A DNA stretch of 64,000 nt, taken from the NCBI RefSeq assembly GCF_028372415.1, contig NC_092872.1:514848224-514912223 (forward strand), read 5' to 3'. The notes below the pieces were generated by a model. The model was not told the DNA's origin. It worked only from the letters and a program-made list of their open reading frames with translations, and searched no databases. Shown in pieces: positions 12,236 to 23,699 of this stretch. The first letter of the stretch is position 1; each line of letters begins with the position of its first letter. Source of the DNA: Notamacropus eugenii (lineage: Eukaryota > Chordata > Mammalia > Diprotodontia > Macropodidae). Position numbers and translations under genes: made by a program.

Positions 12236-12430
12236 ACCCTTTCAGGCTTGTTCTGGGATCCTTGGTTCAAATCCATCTCTGATAAATAGTACAGTATGAC
12301 ATTAGATAAGTTCCTTGGATTCTCAGGGCTCTAGATAACTTTTTAAGGCTCTCAGTTGTAAAATTTATTAATAGAGGGAATTTCCTCAAGCAGGGATTCC
12401 ACACCAATGAAATATCAGGTCTAGTACCTG
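12236..12430 (+). mobile_element. CORE-SINE, 'CATTGGTAG' tail subtype
   Basis: 'cctttcaggcttgttctggg', 'tccttggttcaaatccatct', and tail 'agggaatttcctcaagcag' then 'aatgaaatatcaggtcta'. Confidence 0.7.
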
Positions 12431-12607
12431 TGCTTGTATACAAGGACATTATTTGTACACAAATAATCATTTATTATGATTAATATATAGGAGGTGCATT
12501 CTGTTAGCCTATCCAAATTTTACCCAGCCTTCAAGGCTGGCTTCAGTTTCCACATTTTGTATAAAATCTTCCTATGTTACTCTAACCCACACTGAACTAT
12601 AGTCTAC

Positions 12608-12680
12608 ATCAGGAATGAGAAAACTACGCCAGGAGGGTCAAACCTGTCTACTCCCTGCTCTGGTAGTTTGCCAACCCCTG
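12608..12680. mobile_element. Short hAT-like inverted-repeat fragment
   Basis: 'caggaatgagaaaactac' and 'gtagtttgccaacccctg' pair as imperfect terminal inverted repeats around about 35 bases, resembling internally deleted MER5-type MITEs. Confidence 0.5.
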
Positions 12681-12689
12681 GTCTATTCC

Positions 12690-13112
12690 AGCAACTCTCA
12701 AAGTGTTGTCTGGGAGTCCACAAGACCCTTTCAGGGGATCTATGAGGTTAAAACTATTTTTGTAATAATACTAATTTGTTTTCATTTCTAGTATGATAAA
12801 TATTGCTAGATTTAATCAGAGATTACTGGTAAATATTTAACAACCAGCTTTGGGAGGACAGGAGAATATGTCCATGATACTTTTAAGTTTAATGTGTATA
12901 TAAATCAAACCCTGATTTGTAGCTTTTGTTTATTTCTGAAAAGTAAATACTAACACAGAAAATTTAACAATCAGCTCTGCCAGTACGAGTTGACTCCAGC
13001 ATATCCCTGTATATAATTCACATAAACAAAAGCTCTTTTGGCGGGGGGGGGGTGTCTTCAATAATTTTTAAGAATGTAAAGGGGTCCTGAGACTAAAAGT
13101 TTGGAGAACTGC
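12690..13112 (+). mobile_element. Charlie-like hAT element
   Basis: Left end 'gcaactctcaaagtgttgtc' and 'aagaccctttcaggggatct'. Right end 'ggggtcctgagactaaaagt' then 'gagaactgct'. Relatives lie at 18555, 51148 and 60032, and a fragment at 9296. Confidence 0.8.
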
Positions 13113-13117
13113 TGGTC

Positions 13118-13272
13118 TATATCATATAACTGAGAACATAATTATAACCTATTTTGCACTGTCTGTGTTGTTTTCTGTGGGCCTTTTCTCCCCTGCTAAT
13201 ATGTAAGTTCATTAAAAGCAAAGACTAGGTTTCACATCTCCTAGCAGTTCCAGGTTCCATTAGTTCATAATA
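13118..13272 (+). mobile_element. L2 3' tail, target of the RTE insertion
   Basis: 'gcactgtctgtgttgttttc', 'aagcaaagactaggtttcac' and 'gttccattagttcataa' form an L2 tail that resumes for a short stretch after 15096. Confidence 0.55.
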
Positions 13273-15096
13273 GAAGGGAAAGTAGACTGCAGAACTGCAG
13301 AAGAAGTTTTGAAGGCCATTAGGCTCCTTTCATGTGGCAAAGCACCTGGTGCTGATTCTATTCCAGCTGAGATTTACAAGGTAGGGGGACCATTGCTCAT
13401 ACAAAAGCTGACTGAAATAGTCCAGGCTTTATGGCAAGAAGAGGATATCCCTCCGGAGTTCAAGGATGCCTTCTCTCCATTGTCCATCTCTATAAAGGTA
13501 AAGGGAATAGATTGTCCTGAGACAATCACAGGGGGATCTCTCTCTTCATCATTGCTGGCAGAATTCTTGCTAGAGTCCTCCTTAATAGGCTGATCGTTCA
13601 CCTGGAAGATGGTCATATACCTGAGAACCAGTGTGGCCTCAGAAAGGGCTGAGGAACAGTCAATATGGTGTTTGCTGCCTGGCAACTCCAGGAGAAATGC
13701 CAGGAGCAGAACGGAGGTCTGTACACAATGTTTGTAGATCTGACCAAGGCCTTTGACACTGTTAGTCATGAGGGCTTATGGAAAATTATGTCAAAATTTT
13801 GTTGCCCAGAGAAGTTCATCAATATTGTATGTCAATTTCATGATGGCATGTTTGCCTGGGTTTTGGATAGTGGACAAAGCTCTCATGCCTTTCCAGTCAC
13901 CAGTGGAGTGAAACAGGACTGTGAGCTTGCTCTCATGCTTTTTAGCATGATGTTTTCAACCATGTTGACAAATGCTTTCAATGAGAATGAAAATGGCATC
14001 AAGGTCAACTACCATACTGATGGTAAGTTCTTCAATTTGAAAAGGCCATAAACTAAGACCAAAGTAGAGGGAGTGTTGGTGCATGATTTTCTGTTTGCAG
14101 ATGATTGTGCACTCAACGCAGCCTCTGAAGCTGAGATGCAACAAAATATGGATCAATTCTCTGCTGCCTGTGCTAATTTTGGCCTAATAATTAACACCAA
14201 GAAAACACAGGTGCTCCATCAGCCACCACCACATCATCCATACCTGGAACCATCAGTTACAACAAATGGAGAAGTTTTGAATGCTGTGGATAAGTTCACT
14301 TACCTTGGAAGTGTATTTTCCAGGGATGTACACATTGACAATGAGGTTGATGTATGCATTGCCAGAGCTACCTCAGTGTTTAGGAGACTCTGAAGAAAGG
14401 TTTGGGAGAGAAGAGGTATTAGACCAACTACCAAATTGAAGGTCTACAGAGCCATTGTGCTGACCTCATTGTTATATGCTTGTGAAACATAGACAGTCTA
14501 CCAGCACCATGCCAGGAAGCTGAATCGCTTGCATTTGAGCTGTCTTAGGAAGATTCTGAGGATCACCTGGCAGGATAAGGTACCAGACACTGAAGTCCTT
14601 GCTCAAGCTGAACTGCCAAGTATTCAAACTATGCTTCAGAGATTGTAACTCTGATGGGCTGGCCACGATATTTGAATGCAAAATGTACACTTCCCAAAAA
14701 GACTACTTTATGAAGAACTTGCATGGGGCAGACGATCACATGGTGGCCAGAAGAAACGATACAGGGACACTCTCAAGGTCTCTCTCAAGAACTTTGGATT
14801 TGACTGTGCAACATGGGAGACACTGGCACAGGACCACTCAGCATGGCGTGCCCACATCAGAAAAGGTGCTGTGCTCTTTGAGCAAAGCAGAATTGAGACA
14901 GCACAAAGTAAGCACAGGATGTACAAATTTGGGATATTCACCCCAAATATTCATACGGACTACCTGTGCCCAACCTGTGTAGAGCATTCTGAGCTCGTAT
15001 TGGTCTGATCAGCCACAGATGGACACACTGAAATTTCACTTTATCATGGTGATGTTTTTTTGGTCCTCTTCGAAGACAAAGGACAACAACCAACCA
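13273..15096 (+). mobile_element. RTE-type LINE, 5'-truncated, with decayed reverse transcriptase
   Basis: Broken reading frames across the element encode an RTE/BovB-like reverse transcriptase. The order is a block with CGKAPGADSIPAEIYK (13336 on), then QLQEKCQEQ and FVDLTKAFDTVSHEGLWKIM, then the catalytic box as FADD (about 14095), then a C-terminal part with GRRSHGGQKKRYRDTLKVSL. At least two frameshifts and several stops separate the pieces, so no protein can be made. The 3' end has the RTE signature 'ggtcctcttcgaagac' and ends in a short CAAC tail. An 11-bp duplication, agttcataata, flanks it (13262-13272 and 15097-15107). The host site is an L2 tail. The endonuclease half is absent. 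Confidence 0.93.
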
Positions 15097-15139
15097 AGTT
15101 CATAATAAATTTCCAACAAATCCTTGGTGATTAATTCAC

Positions 15140-15190
15140 CTGCATGTTGTTGCAGTTGAATAGTAGTGTCTAACTCTTCCTGAGTCACCT
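15140..15190 (-). mobile_element. CORE-SINE 3' end fragment
   Basis: 'tgttgttgcagttgaatagt' and 'gtctaactcttcctga' match the reverse-complemented SINE tail. Confidence 0.5.
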
Positions 15191-15344
15191 AGCTGCCATA
15201 ACTTGCCTGCATATTCAATCCCAGATCTCAGGGGTCCCTGACCCCACCCTTTAATCAAAATAGAGTGGGAAATGATGTTTTAGAGGCAGGAGGAATCTAA
15301 GAGACCATGTCATCTAACCCCATCATTTTATGGATAAAGAATTG

Positions 15345-15455
15345 TTCACAGGTAAACTTCTCAAGGGCAAAGGACTGTTTGTCTTTATTGCACTGAGTAC
15401 TCTGCCAGACATACAGAAAGTGCTTCATCAATGCTTACTGGTTGATTGATTGATA
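15345..15455 (+). mobile_element. L2 3' tail fragment
   Basis: 'ctcaagggcaaaggactgtt', 'actctgccagacatacagaa' and 'caatgcttactggttgattg'. A minus-strand MIR-like scrap precedes it at about 15270-15340. Confidence 0.65.
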
Positions 15456-16239
15456 AGAAACTCCATGGGTGGAAGGGCAGGACTCAAATGAGATTATAGG
15501 AAGTGCTAGCATGCTATGAAGTGCTGTTTAAATGAGAATTGCTATTGTTATTACTATTATCATCAGTGAGGTAATCTGGCAAACTGTACCATTCTGCTCA
15601 GAGAGAGGACCAGAGAGAGATAGACAGTAACAGCCAGAAAAACTGTGGATTCCTCAGGCATAACTACAGCACTGAGCATGAAAGGATTCCGACCATCCCC
15701 TGTGTGCATGCTCCCCCCCCCCCAAAGGTTTCTCTGGTTGGCTTACCCTAGACTGGATGCATCTACAAAATGTGCCAGCTCCCTCTATACTCCTATGCAT
15801 GAAAGAGGGTGAGCCCTCATGTTCAGGAGCTGTTCAGATTAGTCTGCAGTCCTGACAAAGCTGTGATGTTCTCTATTGGATGCCTAGATTATCTAAAAGA
15901 TCGAGGGCCCTCCTCCCCCATTACTGCCAGCATATTTAGAATCAGAGGAAGACACACCTATGCATCATTGTCATAGACTGTCACATGCCTTGTACCTTTC
16001 ATTTTCACATCAATAAATCACAACCAGCTAAGTTTCTTGGAGTAAGAGCTGTATTTCTTTTCCTTAAATCCAGAAAGAGCTATTGCATATAGCTAAAATG
16101 TAGCAGACCTGGAACTTGACCCCAGAACTTCTCATTTAAGAAGGAGTGATTAAGATTTACAATATGCTACCTCCTTGGATAAATCACGTCTCTCTGAATC
16201 AGTTTCCTCACCTATTTAATGGGATTTTAAAAATGCATC

Positions 16240-16493
16240 AGTGAGTTAAGTGGTAAAGTAGAGAGAACACTAGATCTGGAATCAGAAAGACCTGAGTTCA
16301 AATTCAGCCTCAGATACCTCATTACTGTATGACCCTGGGTAAGTCATTTAAACTCTGTTTGCCATAATTCCCTGGAGAAGGAAATGGCAAACCATTCCAT
16401 TCTCTTTGCCAAGAAAATCATATGGTCCATTTAAAAATAGTCTTTCTGACTACTTTGGGGTCATGAAGAGTTAGACTCAACTGAACAACAATG
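16240..16493 (+). mobile_element. Full-length CORE-SINE
   Basis: 'gacctgagttcaaattcagc', 'gaccctgggtaagtcattta', 'gaaatggcaaaccattccat' and 'actcaactgaacaacaa' in order. A 40-base extra stretch sits after 'gccaagaaaatcatatgg'. Confidence 0.87.
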
Positions 16494-16528
16494 TGTATAT
16501 AAGGGTGTAAAGGGAGAATGGGGCTAGG

Positions 16529-16590
16529 TCAGGGGTGGGGAACCTGCAGCCTTGAGGCCACATGGGACCTTCTAGGTCCTCAGGTCCTCA
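16529..16590 (+). mobile_element. hAT MITE end fragment
   Basis: 'caggggtggggaacctgcag' followed by 'ccttgaggccacatggg' is one end of a palindromic marsupial hAT element. The other half is absent. Confidence 0.6.
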
Positions 16591-17575
16591 CTTGAGAAGA
16601 GCCTTCAATGTCAAACCAGAGTTTCTGTTTGATTCTAGAGATAATAAGGAACTACCAGAGTTCACTAAGTAAGGGTGGGAGTAGCGAATAGGGGCTGGGC
16701 ATGATATGATCAGATCTGCTTTTTTAAAAAATTGCTTTGGCTACTATGTGAAAGATAAATTGGAGTAGGAAAAGACTTAAGGCAGGGAGAGCAACCAGAA
16801 GGGTATTGTAATACTCCAGGCACTAGGTGATGAGAGCCTGTCCTAGAGTGGTAGATATGTAAGTAGAATAAAGGGAACACTTGTAAAAAAATATGACAGA
16901 GAATACTGTGATTCAGTATTCAGAGAAACTGTGGATTCTAACAGCAGATCGAAGCACACTATTTTTCACGGTTTTGTTCTTTTGGTCTGTTTCTTCTTTC
17001 ATAACATGACTAATATGGTTTGAAAACAAAAGACAAACACAACAATATGGAAATATGTTTTACATGATGGCACATATATAACCTATAGAAAATTACTTAC
17101 TGTCTTAGGGAGGAGGGAGGTTGAAAATTTGGAACTCAAATTTTTTTTGAAAATGAATGTCAAAAATTGACTTTACATGTAATTGGGGGAAATAATACTA
17201 TTAAAAAAACAATTAAAATATGATGTAAAAACAACAAAATTTGACAGATGATTAGATATCAGGGTAAGTGAGAGTGAAGAGTGACCCTTAGGTTAAAAGA
17301 TTGCAATCCTGGGTTTCTGGAAGAATGGTGACTCTATTAGCAAAAACAGGGAAGTTTGGGAAAGAGGTGAGTTTGAGGGGAAAGACAGTTCAGTTTTAGA
17401 TATATTGAATTTGAGATTTTTATGGAATATCCAGTTTGTAATGACCAATAGGCAGCTCAAGAAACTATGACTGGATATGCAAATATGGGGGTTATTTGCA
17501 TAGAGATGATTATTAAACACTGATGAGCTGATGAGTTCAAGGAAGAAAGGGCCTGCACCAGGGAAGGATAGATTG
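16590..17575 (-). mobile_element. L2 LINE, RT and 3' region, split by L1
   Basis: Contains 'aattgctttggctactatg', 'aggcagggagagcaaccaga', then after the L1 insertion 'gaatatccagtttgtaatga', 'ccaataggcagctcaagaaa' and 'catagagatgattattaaac'. This is the reverse complement of L2 ORF and 3' sequence. Confidence 0.8.
16897..17214 (+). mobile_element. L1 3' end inserted in a minus-strand L2
   Basis: Same family as 2395-2765, with a private extra stretch of about 30 bases after 'catgactaatatgg'. A 9-bp direct repeat, aaaatatga, flanks it (16888-16896 and 17215-17223). The L2 sequence continues on both sides. Confidence 0.8.
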
Positions 17576-17587
17576 AAAGGATTTCTC

Positions 17588-17775
17588 TCTCCTTTGAATT
17601 TTTATTGATGTCTTTTGTTTTCCCATCATCTTTGATCTCAAATGTATCCCTTCTTCCCTTTACCCAAAAAAATCATCCTTTACAACAAAGAGTTTTTTAA
17701 AAGGGGAGTAGGAGGATGCAGTTTAGCAAAACTAATCAGCACATTAACTAAGTCTAGCAATATATTCACTGGCTT
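17588..17775 (-). mobile_element. L1 3' UTR fragment
   Basis: Begins with 'ttttattgatgtcttttg' and continues with 'aacaaagag' and 'cagtttagcaaaactaatc'. This is the reverse complement of a second L1 3' UTR subfamily, also seen at 31.5 kb. Confidence 0.7.
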
Positions 17776-17779
17776 ACTA

Positions 17780-18010
17780 ATGGGTGAGATTTTAAGAACT
17801 GGGGATGAAGGGAGCATTCCAGGGGAACAGCTGAAACCAAGGACCAATGTAGAGCATAACAGGGGATGACAAGCACTAAGGCAGGAAAGGTAGGGTAGGA
17901 TTAGGTTGTGAATACCAGGACAAGAGGTTTGAAAATAGTTCATTGAGGAATTGGGAACTTGTAAGGGGTCTTGAGCAGAAAGTGCTATGATGTGAAGCAG
18001 GCAATAGGCA
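17780..18010 (-). mobile_element. L2 LINE 3' fragment
   Basis: 'gggagcattccaggggaaca' and 'gaggaattgggaacttgtaa' match the minus-strand L2 order. A weak continuation may lie at 18184-18240. Confidence 0.6.
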
Positions 18011-18049
18011 ATGCAAGTATTCTTATTCTATTTAATGGTGGGGGTGGGG

Positions 18050-18183
18050 GTGGGGAATGAGACCCAGAAAAATGGATTAACTTGCCTATGGTTATACAGC
18101 TATTAAATGACAAAATCAGTATTCAAACCCAGATCTTTCCTTACTCCAGGTCCAGCATTTTTCCCATTATGTAATACTGCCTG
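18050..18183 (-). mobile_element. MIR-like SINE fragment
   Basis: 'gttatacagctattaaatga' and 'attcaaacccagatctttcc'. It is preceded by GGGGGT runs at 18040-18055. Confidence 0.65.
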
Positions 18184-18239
18184 TAAAGGTAAATTGAGTC
18201 TAAATCTTGGAGAACCTTGAATGTCAGACTAAGGAGTAA

Positions 18240-18410
18240 TTTCTTTCTCCAGTTCATTTTACAGATCAGGAAACTGAGGCAAATGGGATTAAGTAACTAG
18301 CCCAGGGTCACACAGATAGTAAGTGCTTGAGGACAGATTTGAACTCAAGAAAATAAGTCTTTCTGATTCTAGCCCCAATCCTCTATCTACTTGTACCACC
18401 TAGCTGTACT
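18240..18410 (-). mobile_element. CORE-SINE, 5' two thirds
   Basis: 'ttacagatcaggaaactgag', 'cagggtcacacagatagtaa', 'gtaccacctagctgt'. Confidence 0.85.
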
Positions 18411-18554
18411 ACAATAAAATGTAGATAATGTTAATTGGTGGTTTTCTAAGTTAATATGCAGTTCTAAGGGATCCTTATGCACAATTTAGTGGCTACCTGT
18501 TTCTAAAGGAATTTCATATCACTGCTCTAGGCAACTCTTGTTAATAGTTTCTTT

Positions 18555-18915
18555 TAGAAGTGGTTCTCCTGTCCTCAGACCCTTTGAGGGCATGTGTGAA
18601 GTCAAAACTATTTTCATAATAATACTGACATTTTAATTTCTAATACAGAAAACATCTATATAAAATTTCTCAATGTATTTTCAGAAAGCTGATTGTTAAA
18701 CATTTTGTCAGCACATCCTGGTATATAAGGCATATAAACAAAAGCTCTTGAGGGGCTGAAGCAGGTCCTAAATGGTCCAGGAATCAGGGGGACCTGAGTT
18801 CAAATCCAGCCTCAGATACTTAATAGCTATGTGACCCTTGGCAAGTCACTTAACCCAGATTGCCTCCAAAAAGAAAGAAAGTATATGAGACAAAAACAGT
18901 TTGAGAATAACTGCC
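18555..18915 (+). mobile_element. Charlie-like hAT element, split by a short SINE
   Basis: 'gaagtcaaaactattttcat' and 'ataaacaaaagctcttg' on the left, and 'gagacaaaaacagtttgaga' on the right after the SINE, reconstruct the family ends. Confidence 0.7.
18757..18884 (+). mobile_element. Short CORE-SINE (no 3' unit) inserted in hAT
   Basis: 'gacctgagttcaaatccagc', 'ggcaagtcacttaacccaga', 'ttgcctcc' then an AAAG-rich tail. Same short subtype as 50186-50320. Confidence 0.78.
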
Positions 18916-19056
18916 CAGTACCAAAGGAATCACAGGTGCAGCCCCTAATGTCCATCTTGTTGGAGAGGCAGAAGCTAATCTAGGACTTGGATCCCTGAGA
19001 ACTGCATGTGAGTCTAGCCCCCACAGGACTTTATTTACTTAGCAGGATGATCATAT

Positions 19057-19293
19057 AGGGCAGGTAGGTGACACAGTGGATAGAGTGCCACCTAACTCAT
19101 CTTCCTGAGCTCAGATCTGGCCTTTGACACTTACTAGCTGCATGACCCTGGGCAAGTCATGTAACCCTGTTTGCCTCAGTTTCCTCATTTATAAAATGAG
19201 CTGGAGAAGGAAATGGCAAACCACTGAAGTTTCTTTGCCAAGAAAACCCCAAATGGGGTCATGGGCAGTCAGACAGGACTGAACAACAACAAA
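19057..19293 (+). mobile_element. Full-length CORE-SINE
   Basis: 'ggcaggtaggtgacacagtg' head through 'aaatggcaaaccactgaagt' and 'gacaggactgaacaacaaca'. Among the best preserved copies. Confidence 0.92.
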
Positions 19294-19544
19294 TGACCAC
19301 AAGGCAGACACTTACCCTCTAGGAGCTTTTGTGGTCTCCTTTTTAAAGTGCGGATAATAATACTCCTCTTCCCCTCTGGGTTGTGATGAAGAAAACACTG
19401 AAGTGGGTTTTTTTGAGGGGGAGAAGTGAGGGGGTTTGATTTGGACAGTGATTTTATCAGCATCAGTTACTCCCTGCCTTTGCAGATCTACAGTTCATTT
19501 GCAATTTCTTGTCTTAGAGAAAGAAAGTGCCTGCTCCACCCATT

Positions 19545-19690
19545 ATCTTCCTTTTTATTTTGTATATATTCATGTGTGGACATATCTATTTCTTTAGATT
19601 TTTAAACTTCTTGAGGACAAAGAGGGGTTGCATTTTGTATAGCCTGGATTTAGCAGGTAGTAAGTAGGTGCCTCATCAATCTTTAATTGA
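19545..19690 (+). mobile_element. L2 3' tail fragment
   Basis: 'aacttcttgaggacaaagag' and 'tttagcaggtagtaagtagg'. Confidence 0.6.
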
Positions 19691-20009
19691 AAGAATTGTC
19701 TGGGAGGTACTGAGAGAATTAGTTGGTCTGTATCTAGAGTCTGAAATTGAACCTATACCAGTCTTCCCCTTCATAAACCATGAATAACTATTCTGTCATT
19801 TCTATCTATTGTTGCTGAAATTCTCCACTTTGAAATGGAAATGGTCTCACAATTCCCAAGTTTTACAGTCTTGGAGATAGGGAGAGAGAAAGGAGTATAG
19901 GAGCATGATTTTTTGGCAGGTTCTGGAAAGCTGGAGAGGCTTTGAGTATGTGCTAGTAGAACATATTTTGTACAACTGCAAAATGTATATACAGTTCTAA
20001 TTATCTCCC

Positions 20010-20155
20010 CCACTCTTGTCCCCCACCCTAGTTCATCCTCTACATATTGTCAAATTGATCTTCCCAAAATATTTGTCCAAAAATGTCACCCCTCCTACTC
20101 AATAAACTCCACTGACTTCCTTTATCTCGAAGATCAAATAAAAATCTTCTGACTG
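20010..20155 (+). mobile_element. L2 LINE fragment
   Basis: 'gtcacccctcctactcaata' and 'aactccactgacttccttta' are L2 3' sequence in plus orientation. Confidence 0.75.
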
Positions 20156-21195
20156 GAGAAGTGGACCATATGCCTGGAATCTGGTGACCAGTCTTGTAAG
20201 ATTCATGGATGCTCATCACTAGCTTGATCACAACATAATGGATTTTTCAACCACTGCAACTCATGGAGATCATCTACCAAACCATCAGCCTGGTATGGGT
20301 GGAAAAAAGTGCCACGAGAATGAAATCAGGAATACTTGAAGTATCATATTCTAGTATTTACAAAAGACTCATATAGCCAGGAGGGGACCTAGGATAAACT
20401 CTCAGACTTCCCAGACAGAGGCCCAGTAGTGATAAGGAATGTTGCTTATATTCAATAACCTTAACCAGGAAGAGCAGTCTTAAAGATACTCAGAGCATTT
20501 AAAATATTTCATTTCTCTCTTTTATCTCTCAGCTGCTCCTGTGATAACATCTAGCATTTTGAAAGGCTACAAACAATATGCATTTGGTCGTTAACAAACT
20601 TTCTTGTGGTTTTATTAAGCTACCCCATTGTATGCTAAGGTATAGTGGATTTATTACTTATCTCTTTTTACAAAAGTCCTTTGTTTCTTATTTGTCTCTA
20701 TATACTTATCACTTAGTGTATATCCCAAGACTCTGGGAATTAGGTTGCTACCTGGACTCATCCTCCTGAAATTATTTTCTCAATAATTTCAAAAGAATTC
20801 TTTTCTCAATAATTAATAGGGTTTTGATTTTCAACTAGAAGGAGGGATATCAGAAAAGATTTTAAAATTGTAAAGAATTTGTTGGACTTTAAAAATCCCA
20901 AAGGACCAACTTCTAAATTCTAGTAGAAAAACTGGGACTCCAGGAAATTCTTGGATTCTTGCCAGATTTCTCCCCTGTGGGCCCTTGTTTATTGTTATTT
21001 CTGTTTGTTTCAGCTCTCAGAAAAACCAGCATGGCAGCTGATGTCTGTTGATTAGTGGTCAAGGCATTGTATAATATGATTTATTTTGATCTTTTTCATT
21101 TGACTGCTCAGACTTGGCTAGGGTGACTCATAGTGGCATGTAGTAGGCAAGTAAGGGCCAAAAAAAATGTTATTGGGGAAATGACTGAAAATATA
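20156..21195. other. Unassigned, unique sequence
   Basis: No coding signal or repeat family recognised. Confidence 0.45.
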
Positions 21196-21199
21196 AAGG

Positions 21200-21380
21200 A
21201 GTATCAGGGAAACAGTTGTAGTCAGAAGACCTGGGTTTTTATCCTAGCTTTTCTGCTTACTTACTATGTGACCCTTGGACAAGTCACTTAATCTCCAGTA
21301 GACCTCAGTATCATCTTTTATAAAAGGAGGGAATTTGACTAGATGATATCAAAGACCCCTTCTAGCTCTGAGTCCTGGAT
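21200..21380 (+). mobile_element. MIR-like SINE, 'CCTTCTAGC' tail
   Basis: 'cagaagacctgggtttttat', 'gtgacccttggacaagtcac', 'tttgactagatgatatcaaa'. Confidence 0.82.
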
Positions 21381-21544
21381 ACATTATTTTACTAAGCCAA
21401 ACCTCTCAAAAAGGATTTCACTTTGGCAGAATCTCCTTAAAAGTTCATTTTATTTTCTTAAAACCATGACTGTGTTAGAGTGTCTGATCACCATATAGAA
21501 TAGAAAGAGCAAATCTTTCTAAAAAGCAAATCTTTCTAAACGGT

Positions 21545-21830
21545 GCCAATTTAGCTAGTGATTCCCTGTATAATCTGGGGCGGGCCACTTTCTCTCTTAA
21601 AGTTGCTAAGGTTTTTTCATTTGTGAAAGGACATTGAACTAGCTGATCCTTCAGGCTCCTTCCAGCTCTATCATCTGTGTTCCAAGGGCTCTTCTTAGCT
21701 TTGACATTGTATGTTCTATGTTCCAAGATGGTTATGCTAAATAAATGATCCCCGGGGTCCTTTCTGGCTGTAATATTTTATATTCAGGAGTTTCATTTAG
21801 CTCTAACGTTCTGTGATTCTAGCTCCTTCT
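21545..21830 (+). mobile_element. MIR-like SINE with a repeated tail
   Basis: 'cattgaactagctgatcctt' followed by several degenerate units resembling 'cttagctttgacattgtatg' and 'tttagctctaacgttctgtg'. Confidence 0.7.
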
Positions 21831-23160
21831 TTATTGGAAATAAATGAAAGAAGAAAAGGGTGTATGCTAGTCGGGAATGAAATAATGAAAACTGACTTGT
21901 TTTTTTTCTTCTTAATGGGAAATAATTCCTAAGAAGAATGGGAGGAAACCTTTAAGGATAGAGGGTTGGCAACATAGCAAATAAGAGAGAAGATCTGAAA
22001 AGGCAGTTAAGTGGCAGGCAACATTTGGGGATGTTTCTCTTTACTCTGAAAATGAAAGTTGGCCAGACTCTAAGGGGGGCAACACAGCCTTCATTTCATG
22101 GGAGGCCGCAGGCAGGGTTATTAGGTGGACAATGAGTTCCCCAGATGTGGCTCCCCCTTCCCCAACTTTCTCACAGGAATAACTTCACAGGGAACAGAAG
22201 GCTGGAATAATTTGTCCCTTTTGGAGGGAGGAGAAGAGCCAGGATATCTGAGTTTATTAGAGTGTGGGGTTGGTATTTTTAATTACCTGTTGTGTCCACC
22301 CATTGGTTCTCATAAACTTTTTAGTGACAGGAAAGATCTCATTACTCCAAATCCAGGGAAGCCTCAGTGCTGTGAATTATACCTTCCCAAATTTATTTAT
22401 TGGTATTTAAATGACAGGTGATGCTATTTAAAGCAGTTTTATTTGCTGATGAACTTCAGGCCACAAATTACAAGTGAATTATTCCTAATCATTTAATATC
22501 CCAATCATAGCAGCAGGACGATGAAATGTATTGGGGGAGGGAGCAGGGAAGAGGGCCTGGACACCCATTTCAGGAAAAGAGTAACGTGCAAAATTGGTAA
22601 ATGCATAATTTACTTTATAACCCAAGCTATGTTTTAGTTTGATGGATCAGCAGGAAGGATGTTAATGATTGGAAGGAGGGACTGAGTCAGAAAGCCTTTC
22701 TTCCAAGTTTCACACCAAAAATCTGTGTCATTTTACATCCCCTTTCATATTAGTATGGTCAGAAAGAAGGTGCAGATGTGTGAAATCCCACAAAGGGGAC
22801 TATGGCTTTGGACGTCATTCAGGAGACAGTGTCCATAAGTGGATTTGCTGCTGTGGTGAATTTGGAAAGCCTAACATTTCTTGATGTCAGCAAGCAAGCA
22901 CTGCCCAGCCTCCTCCAAGCTCCACAGTGGAGAGTTTGAAAATGTGCAAAAAGGTGGCAACAGGAAAATGCTTAGTTTCCAGCATCCCTGGTAGAAACTA
23001 CCAAGCAGGAAATAAGAGCCTATCTGGGCACAAAAAGAAGACTCTTCTTCCCCTCTTATTGCTTAAGTACATAGGGTCAAGGAAGCCAGAGACATCTGGA
23101 ATGAGGTAAAAGTGGGGATGAAGATTCCCCCACATATTTCTCGTCTTAACAAAGGGCAGA
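21830..23160. other. Repeat-poor block, candidate conserved non-coding DNA
   Basis: No repeat recognised over 1.3 kb, which is unusual in this window. The section 22250-22640 is dense in TAATT/ATTTA homeodomain-type cores with CCAAT/ATTGG motifs. Confidence 0.5.
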
Positions 23161-23164
23161 ATTA

Positions 23165-23275
23165 GACTTATGGAATCATCCATTTAGAGATGAGGAAACT
23201 GAGGACCAGAGAGGTTAAGTCATTTGTCAAACACAAGTACTCTGACCCAGGAACCAATGCTTTTTCTACAAGACC
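23165..23275 (-). mobile_element. MIR-like SINE fragment
   Basis: 'gagatgaggaaactgaggac' and 'cagagaggttaagtcatttg'. Confidence 0.7.
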
Positions 23276-23699
23276 ATATTACTTTTTCATTGGGTTCTTT
23301 ACACCCAAATCATAGAACCCTAGGAGATTGGGGAAGGTTATGGGGAAAAGATGTCAAAACAGAAGATGTCAACAAAATGTTATTGAAAAAAAAACTCCAC
23401 AGAACTGAATTAAATAGACTATAATTTGCTATATACACACATACACATATTTATATATATATTAGGATGATGAGCATATAATTAAGTTAAATCATAAGGT
23501 CTTCTATTTTTTTCTTGGTATTGATAAGTGAGATTTGGAGGCTCTTATTAAGGGCTTCATAAAGGAGTATATAATGCCACAACTATGCTCATTTCATTTA
23601 TTTTGCCAATAGCTCCTTTGCAAGGGGATTCTTCTAAAGATTAAATGGCTCTGTGGTCCCTTTTAATTTCTGAGACTCTAAAGTTTTTCTGTGATCTGT

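Noticed and set aside
13309..15008. Series of open frames resembling a cellular gene with reverse-transcriptase similarity
   Set aside because: They are consecutive pieces of one decayed RTE LINE with frameshifts and stops, bounded by a target duplication.
17487..17497. Octamer-like ATTTGCAT motif
   Set aside because: It lies inside an L2 remnant with no promoter or conserved block nearby, so it is most likely chance.
19057..19160. tRNA-like A and B boxes
   Set aside because: They belong to the tRNA-derived head of CORE-SINEs; no clover-leaf tRNA gene is formed.
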